A stretch of DNA of 64,000 nt from contig JAGVSM010004930.1 of assembly GCA_022494885.1 (NCBI GenBank), forward strand, positions 124,001 through 188,000, given 5' to 3'. A program made the position numbers and the translations under genes. Source of the DNA: Micrasema longulum (lineage: Eukaryota; Arthropoda; Insecta; Trichoptera; Brachycentridae). This document shows, piece after piece, positions 44,401 to 56,734 of this stretch. The notes under the pieces are model-generated. The model made no database searches. It had not been told where the DNA came from and saw only the letters and a program-made list of their open reading frames with translations. Numbering within the stretch: the stretch's first letter is position 1; every line of letters starts with the position of its first letter.

Positions 44401-45234
44401 AACAACAATAAAATTAAATATCCCAACTAGAAACCTAAGGCAAAACTGACTCTTTCATACCGATAACCGTAGAGCTAACTATGGGTTACATTCCCCTATG
44501 CCCAGAATTCTCAGGTCTTGATTTCTTCGATAACAATTTGTCTTCTTTCAAACGATCACTGAATCAAATGCAATTATAAACACCTCTCTCTCGCTTCCAC
44601 TCCCACAAAGTCTACTATATACCATTGTGTCTTTCTACTTTCCTTCGTAATAATTTTGTATGTATAAATATGCTCTTAAAGTTGCCCATTGGGCGTATAT
44701 ATATATATAAATAAATGTAACAGTTGGTCAAAATACGACGCATTTGGTTTACCAACGCAGTGCCATATGCAACACTAGATGCGGAAAGTGGCATGGTGAT
44801 GGCGGTTATAGAAAACGTTACCTTGTTAAGTAGATTAATTCATATTTATATTATCTCCGTTGACATTTATTATCGAGGCGCGATAGGCTAACACGAGATA
44901 GGCCCATTTCACACATATTGTATTTTTAATTACAAAAATAAAAAAAATAAAGTACCTCCTAATCTTTTACAGAATATTTTCTTTTCTCTTTCTTATACTA
45001 CACAAAAATATTTTACCCTCTATTTATTACAGGAATAAAAAAAATCATAAACATTTCTTGTATAGCCACGAACGGGCCTTTATGGGATTTTTTTGTTTGT
45101 TTTTGTTGTTTCTGTATAATTATTCTTTTTTTTAATAGTCTGTTTTACCCATTTTACCTTTTATGTATATTGTAAAAAAAATATATAATATTGTTTTTTT
45201 TTTTTTAATTAACTTTAGTTACATACATCATCAT

Positions 45235-45430
45235 TCCCTTTCCACATCTAATGGCGCATAGGGCACTGCATCGGTACACCAATTGCGGCATATCTTGATC
45301 ATTTTTTGATCATTCTAGTGTTAATACATCCTTTAAAAAATAATATTTTACATCAACCATGTCGGGAATCGAACCCGAGACCTTTTGCATGGTAAGCAAA
45401 CGCGCTGACCATTACACCACGAGGCCACAA
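45235..45430 (-). mobile_element. tRNA-derived SINE, best-preserved head
   Basis: The reverse complement has GGCCTCGTGGTGTAATGGTC (A-box) and GGTCTCGGGTTCGATTCCCG (B-box), then the family body and the tail CAGTGCCCTATGCGCCATTA. It is not a tRNA gene: the 5' GGCCTCG has no complementary partner after the T-arm. Confidence 0.8.
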
Positions 45431-46379
45431 TATATTATATACATTTTTATTAAAAAATATGTATGTATGCGGCTATTCTCACCGGATCGTTTTAATTTTT
45501 ACTTAAAATCTGAATAAATATTGTCGATTAAACTAACTTGTATAGGTATAAACTTGTACTTTACTACTTATTACTTTTTATTGTACATTTTAATAAAATA
45601 AATAAAATAAGTAACGTTTTTTTATCGTGCCGTGTGGATTTTTACGGTCGTACGAAATGGGCCGAAGGGAAAAATCGTGCTTGTTATGTGCAAGTCGGTA
45701 CCTACCACTAAATAGATGTTTCATAGTACGAGTACATGACAATGTACCGTTACATAATAAAGGTGATTAAATGCGTTAAAAAAAGAGAGAACAAAAAACA
45801 AAGATCGTGGCGTTGTTGAACCGAACTCGACCTTATATGGCGAAAACCATTACAGTACCGAGTGCAGGTTTTTGTCACAACTGACACAAGTTTCTCCAGT
45901 AGGTACTAGGTACCCACCCGAGTACTGTGTACCGAGTGCCGAGCATGAGTACTGAGTACCTACTCGCTATTATCCACCTTCATCTGCGCTACACGAGTTC
46001 ACGACAAGAGGAGCACCTGCTCGTCTAAATCAAAGCGATTGTTTCCTTCTGCACTAAAACGATACCGATGTGCGATGGAGGTAAAGGGGGAATTTTTAAG
46101 ATCACGTATCTACATGCGCATATCTTCTTCTGTACGTGCGATGTCACTGAACTCCTCCTAAAAGGCTTAACCGATTTACGTGTGGTTTTCAGCGAAATGT
46201 AGATCTTTACCCTGCGCGTGTTCGTAAATATTCAAACTTTCAATCGAATATGTCAAAAATAAGTTAGAATCATAAATATTTTTATCATCAACCTACTAGG
46301 GTTGTATTCGTCGAGAATGCATTTACAAAAAAAAATGGACGGATGTTGTTTTTTTCGTTTAAAAAAAGTTTATTTTTGA

Positions 46380-46640
46380 ATGTTTACAAACAACATTCAC
46401 CTTTTATGGATCCCAATCAGATTATTTCCTTACATTCCTTATAAATTCTTTCCATTTATTTCTTTTTACTGTATTTTTGGTAATATTAAAATAATATTAA
46501 CTGACATTCGATACATTTTCGGAAAACACTTTCCAATATAGTGCACCCCTGTTGATGAGAAAAGCAGAGTTTGACATTTGCAAAAATATTTGAAAATGAA
46601 TTATTTTATGTTTTGGAATTCAATCATAATTAAGTACCTA
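46380..46640 (-). repeat. Unclassified dispersed repeat, copy B
   Basis: TTCCTTATAAATTCTTTCCA ... GAGAAAAGCAGAGTTTGACA ... ATGAATTATTTTATGTTTTG. Partner of the 43-kb copy. The minus strand has degenerate coding-like sequence of unknown family. Confidence 0.5.
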
Positions 46641-47949
46641 AGTACCTACTTATTAATGAAAAGTTACACCATCTTTTCTACTTTCCGAGTGGGTGGTCAA
46701 ATTATTAGAGACAATACACTTTTTCCGTAATTTTCAAGTTTAGATTAATTTTCTGAGCAAAATATACAATATTAGTTTTCATTCGCTTTTCTTCTGTGTT
46801 TTTGTTACAGATATTATTATTATTTCTTTTCAATAACAGCAAGACTATTCGTTTTTCAAAAAGTTAAGTTACTATTAATTTGGCTGTTAATATATGTGAA
46901 AAATGTTGTTTGTGTGAGCTCAATAAATTATCAATTTTCGGAACGATTTTTTTGGCAGTTTTCTTAGTCCAAGAGTATAAAAACGCAAATAATTTATTTG
47001 TTTTCCTTATATAAAGCGTAAATTAATTTTTTTACCACCAATAATTATATATTTTTTTTGTATAACCTAGTCTTCAGGCGCATTTTCAAGAAAATCTCGG
47101 TTAGTACAAACCTTTTCAAATATCTACTTCATTCTACATATTACCAGAGAGATAAAGCAGCACTCAGGGTGTTTCGAAGTCAGTGGTCAATCGAATTAAA
47201 ATGAAAATTGATAGAAACCGCTGATAGTGGAATCTTTTGTGTAAATTTATAATTATCTTGGATTTCGACTTGATTTGACTCTTGGAAAGTGAATAGTTAT
47301 GGAAGAAAGATTAATCTAACAACGTTCGAGGTTTTATTCATAAATTTAACAACTGTTATAGATTAAACACAAAAGCGATTTAATGTCGTGCCTACAATAC
47401 TGTAGAATTTAACCGTGACAAGAATTAAGTTAATTTTGGATATAAAAGTCTTTGGCAAAGTAAATTGGAAACGAACTAGGATCAACGGTGGGCACAGAGT
47501 ATCTAAATAGTTTCCTTGATCCTGGTATCGTGTAGTTTTGGTGAATTGGTACGCCTTGCGTTCAGCGTTGCACGAGGTGAAAGTTGCAGCGAGTGCGTGC
47601 GTGCCCATAGTGGCAGAAAAAAGATCACCACTCAGCGTAGTTGGCGTAAAATCAAGCGCAGCTGTCTTCAAAATCTTAAAATGTGAGCTGGTCGTCTATT
47701 TGCATTAATAAACGATGAAAAAATCAACGTCTCTTAAAGGACAGTCCAGAAATGGTTGTTTAAATAAAATATGATAGGTGATCGTCCAACCATACTACCA
47801 CGCCAGACTGAGGCTATAAGGAAAAGGCGACTGCAATGGGACAGATAATACCGGATTATGACTATTTCGGACTAGGGTCGATTAAATATTTCCTTTAAAA
47901 TATGCATTGTATATATATATTTTTAAAATATCACAGACCTGTTTCTTAG

Positions 47950-48568
47950 TCGAGTCAAGTTTATAAATTTTGGTGTACAAAAGCTCATTCGTCCGACGAC
48001 GCCCAGGATATCAATTCCACCCGGAACGCTTCGTGGAGAAGCTCGAACACCCTGTTAGCGTAAAGGATTTGGGACGCCTCTATACTGTAGAAGGGACCAT
48101 AAGGCAAGACAAGTACAATCGAGTACTGGAAGGGCGACCCCTTTTCCAGGCCTAAGTATGGTTTCATGGTGATGAAGAGTCTGTTTGCACAATTCAGTAT
48201 CGTGTCATAAAGCCAGGAGTGTTACCGCATTCGCCACCGTCATCACCACCAAGCAGCAACTGATAGAAACTCTTATCATTACAACCTCAATCTCCGACAC
48301 AATGCGAAACTCTGCATAGAAAGCTCGCGCCAATGCCCGAATGGCCTAATTGCAGCAAAAGGTGGCATTACTAAATCTTATGTTTTTCTGTAATATCGTT
48401 AAATCATAACGTTTTATGGAAGAATAAATAGAGATCAGGTACAAAATTACATCGTCGATATATTATGAATAAAGCATTCTTATGAATAAAATCTTGATCA
48501 TTAAATTTCCATAAACTTAAAGATTACCGGAAATTTGTTTTGTCCCTAATAATTCGGCCACCTACTGT
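47950..48568 (+). mobile_element. Tc1-like transposon relic
   Basis: Frame-shifted remnants: SSFVRRRPGYQFHPERFVEK, LGRLYTVEGTIRQDKYNRVL, then near 48,340 LIAAKGGITKSYVFL, the usual Tc1 transposase C-terminus. The right end reads TTGTCCCTAATAATTCGGCC then ACCTACTG-TA, a Tc1 terminal repeat next to a TA site. Confidence 0.75.
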
Positions 48569-49287
48569 ATGTAAGGAGGCTTTTCGCTCGACAAATCAAA
48601 AGTTTTCGAAAAATCGAAGTACATAACACTTTTTTTGGGTTTCTCTTATTTTTGTGAAACTTTTACGATTACGCTTGTTTTTGAATACAAATTTTATAAA
48701 AATTAAAGTCTGAAGAAAAGCCTGAGCTTTATAAAGGGCCAGTATGCTTCTTCGCACAAGAGTCAACAGAGTTTTCATTCGTATGAGATGTAGCCAAAAT
48801 GAGTGAGAATTATGAATACCTACATATCAAAAAAATATTTCGAACATTGGTTCCGAATTTATTAATTGAATAGTTAGCTCATTCGAGCTGAAAGATAAAT
48901 AATTATGGTCAGCATATTTATTAATTTTGCGGAAACAGTAAATTTTCACTTCGCGGGAAGTAACGACAGCGCCATCGCCAGCGAGAGAAAAGGCTGAACT
49001 ATTGTAATACGTACAAAGAATGGATACTTTCTACTTCCATGTACTGACGGTACTGGCGGTACTGACCAAATGTAGAGCATTCATATTTCATAATGAGAGT
49101 CTCGCTATTTGGCGTATTCAGACACTTTCAGTTTCAAACTATCAATTTAGTTTGTTACATCTACAGGTAACCAAAAATATAAATAACCAGGGTGAAGGCC
49201 GTAAAGGAAAAATGACCACCGTAGACGTTTACCTCAAGTCCGGAGATTCCGGGTCCGATTCTCGTGGAGATTACAATAATTACTATT

Positions 49288-50215
49288 TTTTTTTTTATTC
49301 AAGGTCTCTTGGATTTTTCTTCTTCCTTGCACTGTCCCAACTCAGGGGTCGGCTCTTCTCGTTCTAAGGCTGTATTTTCTTCGGTTCTGGGTGTTGTTTT
49401 AATCTAGACTGTTTCTGCTGCTGCAGGATTTTAGAACATAGAGTTATTGAAGAGGTTTTACGGTCTTCCTCTGAATGATTGTCGAAGAAGATCCACAGGT
49501 ATTGCCTGACCGTAAGGTCTGGTGGTCTCCGTTTTATGTGCCCGTACCATCTCTTTTGTCACTCTTGCAGCTTACTGTTTATGTCAGTGACACCCAGGCT
49601 TCCGGGAATGCGTGAACACTTAATTCAATATTTTAATGTTACTCCTGGCGACAACCTGAGCATTCGCATTTCAGTTGTTTCAAGTTGCCTAGAGTAGGTG
49701 TTGTAAATATATAGACCAGCATTCGGAGTAATAAATAATTGCGGGTCTAACGATAGTCCGGTACACCTTTCCAGAACTTCACGCAAGACTCCTATTACCG
49801 TTTTGAATTTCATCCACCCCCCCCCCCCCCATTGCATGGTCAACATCCGCCCATCGTCTGTCTTTGTGAACGAGTGAGCCCAGATACTTGAATGAGGTTA
49901 AAGTTTACTAATATTTCCTAATCCAGTCGCATTGAAGGAGTTTCGGCATTCGGGTCCTCAAATGGGTACAGGTATTGTATTTTTTAAGCCATTATCCTCC
50001 GGGGACTCTTTTCATCTTTCCAAGTTGCTCCGCAAATCACAATGGTTACCTGATATCAGTATTATATCGTCTGCAGAACGCATAATCCCGAGATTACTGT
50101 TCATGCCATTATTTCTTAGATAATTCATGACAATATGAGCACCCGCAAACTGAGGACAGTCCCTCGCCTCGGTTCACTCCCACTTTCATTGGAAATTCAT
50201 CTGCTGTTTCCGATG
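49288..50215 (-). mobile_element. LINE reverse transcriptase remnant (RTE-like)
   Basis: The minus strand encodes NLGIMRSADDIILISGNHCD (the [YS]ADD catalytic motif), KYLGSLVHKDRRWADVDHAM, WMKFKTVIGVLREVLERCTG and TTEMRMLRLSPGVTLKY, in that order with frame changes, and ends at a T-run near 49,298. A 14-bp C run (49,817-49,830) interrupts it. Confidence 0.75.
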
Positions 50216-50842
50216 TGCATCTGTCTCTTGGATTGTTGCGATTATAAAATAAATAAAATGCATATTAATTTTCCGTATTGCGCTAAAAAATACAAACAAT
50301 ATTTATTTAAACAACATAATGGCGCGGCGTTCGCTTTTCCGCCTTTGAGAGGGTCGTCCACATAAATGCACTGAATGGAAGTGAGTTTTCATTTTAATAT
50401 ACGAAGGCATTATGCGTTATTGGACCTTCATTTAATAAAATGAGGAAAGACCGGCATTACGCAATATTTTCATAGGTAGTGATAAAATATGATAGAAAGC
50501 GGAAACACTCCATGTACACATTATATAATATTTTTATTTACGTGGAGCGTTTTAAATTTTGTCTACGTTAAAATAATAAATTACGATCATTACGAAATGA
50601 ATGGTGGCGTTTTGACGGATTACGAAAAATATTGTATGCACCAGTGCACGCTAGATATTATAATAATTCGTGTGTGATAATACTTGCACCCACACTCGAT
50701 ACACTATCACACTATCACACGGCAACGATCATTTGTCTTCCTTCACCGAATAAAATACAAATTTGGTAATCATTGATATTTCATTACTTCACGCTTGCCC
50801 ACTCCGCGGGGCATCGGGCCTCGCGGTCGGTGCGGTGTCGGC

Positions 50843-50884
50843 ACTCGGGACTCGGGACTCGGGACTCGGGACTCGAGACTCGAG
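50843..50884. repeat. 7-bp tandem repeat ACTCGGG/ACTCGAG x6
   Basis: Four copies of ACTCGGG followed by two of ACTCGAG, in a local GC-rich patch (50,800-50,920). Confidence 0.95.
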
Positions 50885-50924
50885 ACGGGACCTGGCTTGA
50901 GAGCGCACGCGGGAGAGGCCCGTA

Positions 50925-51880
50925 GCTCAATCACCAATAACTATCGACGCGACAACAATTTCTCACCATTGTTGTTTATCGTATTCGCGATCGCAATGCA
51001 ACATCCGTGAACACCTAATATTAAATGTCAAAATAATTACGTTTCGCGACGTATAATCCTGTTGCGCAATCTCATATTTGAATTTCACCTGCTGCTGACT
51101 GCTTTTCTTGACACTTGGCTTGCCAAGCGCCGGCTAAATGCAATAAATAGCATGATAAATAATAAATAAATAAAAATAGCAGTTTTGGAATATTTACCAT
51201 ATTTTTTTTTATTTTTTTTTTTTTATTTCAAAATACAAAAATGTACAAAAACACAATTGTATTCCCATGAGTTAGCAAACTCATTCTGGGATTGATACAA
51301 TTAAAGATTATCAGATAAAAATAAAAATACATTTTGTTGAACATAATTAAAACAAAAATGGACATATCTCGGAGACCTTTTTAAAAACAAATTATAATAT
51401 ATTATTTAAAATTAAATCACATGGGTTAAGGGTTATCGAGAAATAATTTGAGGAAATGAATTTTTAGTGTTATTTGATTTCCATTCGTAGACTGGTAAGA
51501 AATTGATTTAAAGTGAATAGGCAGGAGGTTATATTGAGTAGAGGCAATGTAGAGGAGTGACCTCAATCCGAATTTAGAGGAGTGTACAGGGGGTAAATGT
51601 AGACAGTTATGAGATCATGTGCGATGGTTATGTATATCACTGTTAAAAGTAAGCGCTAAATTTGAGTTTAATTTATGTTGCAAAATTTGTAAAAAATTTA
51701 CACCGGTGAAATTCAAATATGCGATTGCGCATATGCGAAACGTAAATATTTTGACATTTAATATTAGGGTTTTACGGATGTTTCATTGTGATCGCGAATA
51801 CGATAAACAACAATGGTGAGAAATTGTTATCACGTCGCTTATTAGCACGTCGATAGTTATTTGTGATAGAGCTACTGGTT
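50925..51880. mobile_element. MITE copy split by a nested insertion
   Basis: The left part (50,925-51,200) starts GTAGCTCAATCACCAATAAC and stops at AATATTTACCATATTTT. The right part (51,690-51,880) resumes at CACCGGTGAAATTCAAATAT and ends GTGATAGAGCTAC. The approximately 490-bp insert starts with a T-rich tract, as expected for a LINE 3' end in minus orientation. Confidence 0.65.
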
Positions 51881-51999
51881 TCATATATGAATCCCGACTC
51901 GCTAGAAGTAAAATCGGAACTATGCAGGGACAGATGTGGTAAAAACTTTTTAAAAAATGACATAAGTTAAAATGTATATACATGTACAACTATCTAAAA

Positions 52000-52185
52000 C
52001 AAGACAAAGACAATCAAGACTAATGAACCAGGGACTGAAATTATACAATAAACTACCAGACAAAACTAAACAAAAGACTCGGACAAACTTTTCAAAAGAT
52101 GTAAAAAATATTATTTTGAACAACAGAGTATAAATGAAAAATGTATATATATTATTTTATGTAAAATGAATGTTATAATCCGTAA
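52000..52185 (+). mobile_element. LINE C-terminal fragment
   Basis: One frame reads QSRLMNQGLKLYNKLPDKTK, then QKTRTNFSKDVKNIIL, the LP-type C-terminus of a LINE. A close relative is at 63,210-63,370. Confidence 0.6.
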
Positions 52186-52599
52186 GGGTTTATAAATAAA
52201 TTTTCAAATAAAAAATTCTTTTTTAAAAATGTACATATATAATAACTGAAAATGAACAACAGGAATGCCCCCTCAGGCTATCAGCGAGTACGCCACCCCG
52301 ACCATCAGAAGAAATATTCCCTTTAGACTGTCAGCAGGATATGCCCACTTCAGGCTATCAACAGTGATGCCCCCCTCTCCAACCACCACCTCTCACTTAA
52401 TCCCTCAACAGATGAGTTTGTACATTTCTACTATTTGGGTTTATATATATATTTTTTAATATTTTGAGTCATTAATATACCTACTAGGTACCGTGAATGT
52501 TCATGCATAAACAAAAATATGTAACATTGTTTGGAACATCATACCGACATTATACAAACATCAGATTATCGGCAGTTTCATGTGCAGAAACTGCATTAT

Positions 52600-52895
52600 A
52601 CTTGTGGATACCATATGCGCCTCAAAACCAAAACCAACCAGCTAAGGGAAGGTAGCCCCGACAGAAAAATCCACCAGAGAAGGCAACGGGAAACCACTCT
52701 GGTCATCTTTTCCCAGGAATCAGTACGGCGAGTACATCAATAAGCAGTCGTCCTGGCTGCGAAATATAAAAGTAGCGCAGGACAGATACATATTATGCTT
52801 TTGCTGTAGTAATCGCCCACGTCGGGGGACTCGGCAAGGCACTAGGAGAAGAATACCATATGCTCCAACTAAGGAGTGGACATGGAATGACTTTA
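52600..52895 (+). mobile_element. RTE-like fragment sharing a 3' end with the 27.7-kb element
   Basis: Contains GGCAACGGGAAACCACTCTG, typical of RTE-like sequence, and ends with ATACCATATGCTCCAACTAA at 52,853, the same 3' end motif as at 28,225. Confidence 0.55.
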
Positions 52896-52929
52896 AATAT
52901 GTTTCTTACTATGTGTTTTTACTTTGGAT

Positions 52930-53140
52930 TTTACTGGTTTTAAAATATATATTTTTTCAATATTTTTTTGGTTTTTTACTATGTTTTCACTATATTTTTT
53001 ACTTTGTTTTCACTACATTTATTACTTTGTTTTTACTACATCTTTACTATGTTTTTTCTTCATTTTTTACTTTGTTTTTACTAGATTTTTACTATGTTTT
53101 TACTACATTTTTTACTTTGTCTTTCACTTTGTTCACTATC
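52930..53140. repeat. Degenerate tandem array, unit about 22 bp
   Basis: Repeated TTTTTACTATG, TTTTCACTA and TTTTTTACTTTG blocks. The open frames through it are low complexity (Phe/Tyr-rich) and not genes. Confidence 0.7.
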
Positions 53141-54994
53141 TTTATAACTGTTTCTATATATTGATTACAGTTTTTATACATATTTTTTGAGTGTCTTAAA
53201 ACGGGGTAAATAACTCTGGTTACATAGTCAAAACAACATTGTAAAAATTATAATTTTGTGTATATAATATAATATATAAAATAATATTAAAAAAATGATG
53301 AACACGATTATTTTATTTTATTTTCTATTTATTATTTTTTTCTTTGCTATTCTATTTTTTTAAATTATATTTGTATGTCTCTTCTTTGATTATACGGGGT
53401 TTTCAAAAGGTATAAAAAAAATACTTCGTGGGTTCGATTCCCGCCAGTTGCAAGAAAAAAATCCAAGAAAGATTTTAATCTCAATTGATCTGGGTGTTGT
53501 GGTGTGTTTTTCATTACCTCCTTCCATATCCCCTCTATCCCACCTGCTGACAAGCCTCAAAATAGAGGCTTAGCGGATTATTCTGGTAACCATGACAAGT
53601 TAATATGTAGGAAGATACTATAATAAACAACTATAAGAATAAAGTATCAAATGACATTATACTTTATAGATATAAAGCTTAGAGGAATAACCTAATATAA
53701 AGATATTATATAAAGATACACTGCATATAAGTAGGTAGGTACATAATTAAATGTGATGAAAAATTATAACAGTTTTAGGGGAAAAATACAGTAGATATTA
53801 TTTCAGAGTAGATAAGCAAAGTAAAAAAGGCAGAGATTTTTACAGCATTCGAATAATGAAAATTATTATGATTTCATCGACGTAAAATTTTTTACCCTGA
53901 AAACGAAACATATTAATTTCACCATACTCGTTTCCGAGCCGGTGTAGTCTGACGATTGGAGAATTAAAAAAAATAATTATATCTACCACAACAAAGGTAG
54001 ACCGCAATTTCGATATGTTATTATTTCTCCTCATTTACTATTTTTTACATAAATTATTTTGGCTTAACACGGGCACAACGTAAAAATCCATAATAAGTTC
54101 ATGAATGTAATGTATAATATAAATTAATTGGAAATTAATATATACACTTTCAAGGACACATTTTTAAAAGTAAAAATCAAATTTAAAGTCGGTGTAATAT
54201 CGGTTATCAACACATCTGATTTATTAATTATGTAGTTTTGCGGTTATACTTTTTTTTAAATAGCCAGCAATTTATATGATTACTTTATTGCAACATACCT
54301 TTATAAAAATTATAATAAATAACTATTTTTTTTGGTCGGAAATAATTAAGTTGATAAATTAGTGATTAAAACCAAATTAGATGTATTCAGAATTTTGATA
54401 ATAAATTATTAAATAAATTCATTAGCTTTTTTTACATAGGATATAATAGGTATTAAATAACTGCGTTAGTGACCAAAAGTGGTATAAAAGATGAAAATGA
54501 ATATTGTTTAACACGGTAGTTTTTATTTTATAAAATATTGGGTATATTATTACGTTTTGAGTGCCTTTAAATGGCATTGATCGTTAAGTAAATAATAATG
54601 ATTGTAAAAACAAAAAGTAAGTGTAGGTGATGATGTAAATACAAAGGAGTAACATTACGAAATTATCTAAAAATGATTTCTCCAAAGTAGTTCAAGGCAG
54701 AAGATTGAAGGAGTGAGTGGGATGCGCAACTTATTTGAACATTACACGACTTTTTGGATTTATTGCTATTTTTCGTTGAAATATTTTGCGGTAGAAATGT
54801 TCAGTTAAACGCGTTCGCTGACAAATTCTTTTGTTCCGAGAAACTGGAAATGTTTGGACATTCGAGATCGTCACGCATAAATAAACAATAGACCGTTGGC
54901 GGTCGGCGTTGTCTGGTTGTCCGCCGCGAGTACAACACCTTCGATATTTCCTTCCTTCAATAGTACATTCTTCTTTATCAAACAAAATACGGTA

Positions 54995-55275
54995 TTGCCC
55001 GCCGTAGCTTAATCACAAATAACCATCGACGTGCTTAAAAATATGCTAAGCATTCGAGCTATCACAATGAACAATAATAAACATGCTTAAGTTATCGCGG
55101 TCATAAGTCAACGCGTGTGTAATTTCTAAGTCAACGCTCGTGTCGGTTTGTTTTCCTCTTTAATAAACACAGTTCATTGGCGAAAAATCGGCGTTTACTA
55201 TTAAAAAATAATACAATATATTGCATTTGCAAAATAGTAAGGAGTATCTAATACAAAAAAGTCCTGACATGACAT
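54995..55275. mobile_element. MITE fragment
   Basis: Starts GTAGCTTAATCACAAATAAC and contains ATCGCGGTCATAAGTCAACG. It breaks off where an R1-like LINE fragment begins. Confidence 0.6.
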
Positions 55276-55279
55276 GGCG

Positions 55280-55720
55280 GATTTATGAGCTATTTACGCA
55301 GAGTCAAGATATCTGAGATCAACACTTGCCCATGCGATGATGTTACTCTCCAAGATGTCTCCCATCTATTGATACATTGCCCCCTTTTTAGTCTGCAGAG
55401 AATGCAACTGGAGACGCGATGCAGAAGTCTAAATGAGGATTTGTACGATGTTCCTGTAGTGATTAGTCATAAGGACTTGTCAAGAGAGGTAACATTATAC
55501 ATGATAGATATGGTAAAGGCAATAAAAGGTATCAATGATACCAGGACACCAAATGCCGAACACTCTTCAAGTGGCTCGGAAGATCTGTTGACGAACGACA
55601 ACGGTCCGGTCCGCCTTCTCCTGACGAGTTTTCTGTGGTTTCCTCATCACTAGAGCAAATGCGGAGAGGCTCCTGAAACAGGCCACAGCCGAAACCTCCC
55701 ACCCGATCCTTACATAATAT
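55280..55720 (+). mobile_element. R1-like LINE C-terminus, copy 1
   Basis: YLRRVKISEINTCPCDDVTL, QDVSHLLIHCPLFSLQRMQL and so on, the CxC...H....C zinc-knuckle end of an R1-type ORF2. The 3' UTR holds GCCACAGCCGAAACCTCCCA, matching the copy at 57.6 kb. Confidence 0.7.
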
Positions 55721-55914
55721 ATCAACTAAATAACTAAACAAAGTTTTTCATTAAAGTAAATTTAACAGAATAAATTGATTTTTTAAAAGTAAACAAATAA
55801 ATAACTATCCCTTTGAAATAAAAATAAACCTTGTACATTACAAGCAAGGTGAAAGAATAATGCAACTCACATTTGTAAAAAAAAAAAAAGTGAAAATTAA
55901 ATTACAATTACTAT

Positions 55915-56206
55915 GGTGACTGCTTTTCTTGAAATTTGGCTTGACAACCGCCGGCTAAATGTAATAATAAGCATGATAACTAAATAAAAACTAGCAGTTT
56001 TAGAATATTTTCCATATTTTCACCGGTGAAATTCAAATATGCGCAGCAGGATTATACGTCGCTAAACGTAAATATTTTGACATTTAATATTAGGTGTTTA
56101 AGGGTGTTCCTTTGTGATCGCGAATACGATAAACAACCACAGTGAGAAATTGTTAACACGTCGCTTATTAGCACGTCGATAGTTATTTGTGATAAAGTTA
56201 CAGGAA
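55915..56206. mobile_element. MITE fragment
   Basis: Interior plus right end: CACCGGTGAAATTCAAATAT, TTGTGATCGCGAATACGATA, and GATAGTTATTTGTGATAAAG at the end. Confidence 0.6.
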
Positions 56207-56314
56207 CGAGGTATTTATTGTCTACATTTTAAGTAGATTTATTTTTCTCGTATTCTGGGTGAATCGTCATGTATACTAAATCAGCATTTTTGATCTGATG
56301 ATTTTTTGCTACAC

Positions 56315-56475
56315 GAAGGTAAGATGATCAGTCTTGCGCTTCAGGTTCCAGTCCAGGGACTATGAAATATTCCAGTTTAAAAACACCTTTTGAAATAAAT
56401 ATTTCATGTCAACCATGCCGGGAATCGAACCCGAGACCTCTTCCGCGGTAGACAAATGCGATATAACAGCGCGGG
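56315..56475 (-). mobile_element. tRNA-derived SINE next to a splice donor
   Basis: Minus orientation: GCCGGGAATCGAACCCGAGA (inverted B-box) at 56,417, with the body GTCCAGGGACTATGAAATAT and tail GATGATCAGTCTTGCGCTTC. Its head lies about 35 nt past the exon donor at 56,511. Confidence 0.7.
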
Positions 56476-56511
56476 TAACATTTACACTGAATCGTGCACT
56501 CGGGGACCCAC

Positions 56512-56717
56512 CTTGCCGTAGGAGTGCTGGGGGGCGCTCCAGTGTGTCGTCTCCAGGCGCGCGTGCCGCTGCAGGCCGCGCTGCTCGCTCGTCCACTCCG
56601 CGCGCCGCACGGTGGTGCGGCTGGCGCGCGGGCGCTCCGCCCGCCGCTCCTCTGCCCACCAGCATGCCCGCGGGTCGTGCTCGTTCGCTGCCGGCGGCTC
56701 CTCGTTCCCTCCCCGTC
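56512..56717 (-). CDS. Large unknown minus-strand gene, Arg/Trp-rich exon
   Basis: A 206-nt exon from acceptor TGTCTTCCAG|GA to donor GGCAAG|GTGGGT. The open phase (two bases, then 68 codons) reads RGGNEEPPAANEHDPRACWW, then a strongly basic region and finally ETTHWSAPQHSYGK. Its phase fits the exon at 63.6 kb upstream and the exon at 25.7 kb downstream. The two other frames are also open because the DNA is about 70% GC, so frame choice rests on phase and on the acidic and aromatic residues. No known domain recognised. A SINE lies about 35 nt past the donor, and a short R1-like LINE remnant sits 20 nt before the acceptor. Confidence 0.58.
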
Positions 56718-56734
56718 CTGGAAGACACACACCG

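Larger units (their letters stand above)
25932..56511 (-). other. About 30.6-kb intron of the large gene
   Basis: Defined by phase-0 splice sites at 56,511 and 25,932. No supported host exon lies inside. It is filled by transposable elements and tandem repeats listed separately. Stretches where I see nothing but AT-rich DNA are 26,550-27,690, 34,330-35,400, 37,660-39,100, 40,090-41,400, 46,680-47,900 and 53,460-54,990. Confidence 0.55.

Noticed and set aside
45350..45425. Possible tRNA gene on the minus strand
   Set aside because: A- and B-boxes are clear, but the acceptor stem does not pair and the SINE tail follows. It is a tRNA-derived SINE.
52913..53190. 83- and 88-codon overlapping Phe/Tyr-rich ORFs
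   Set aside because: They are translations of a degenerate tandem repeat. Two frames are open because stop codons are absent from the repeat unit.
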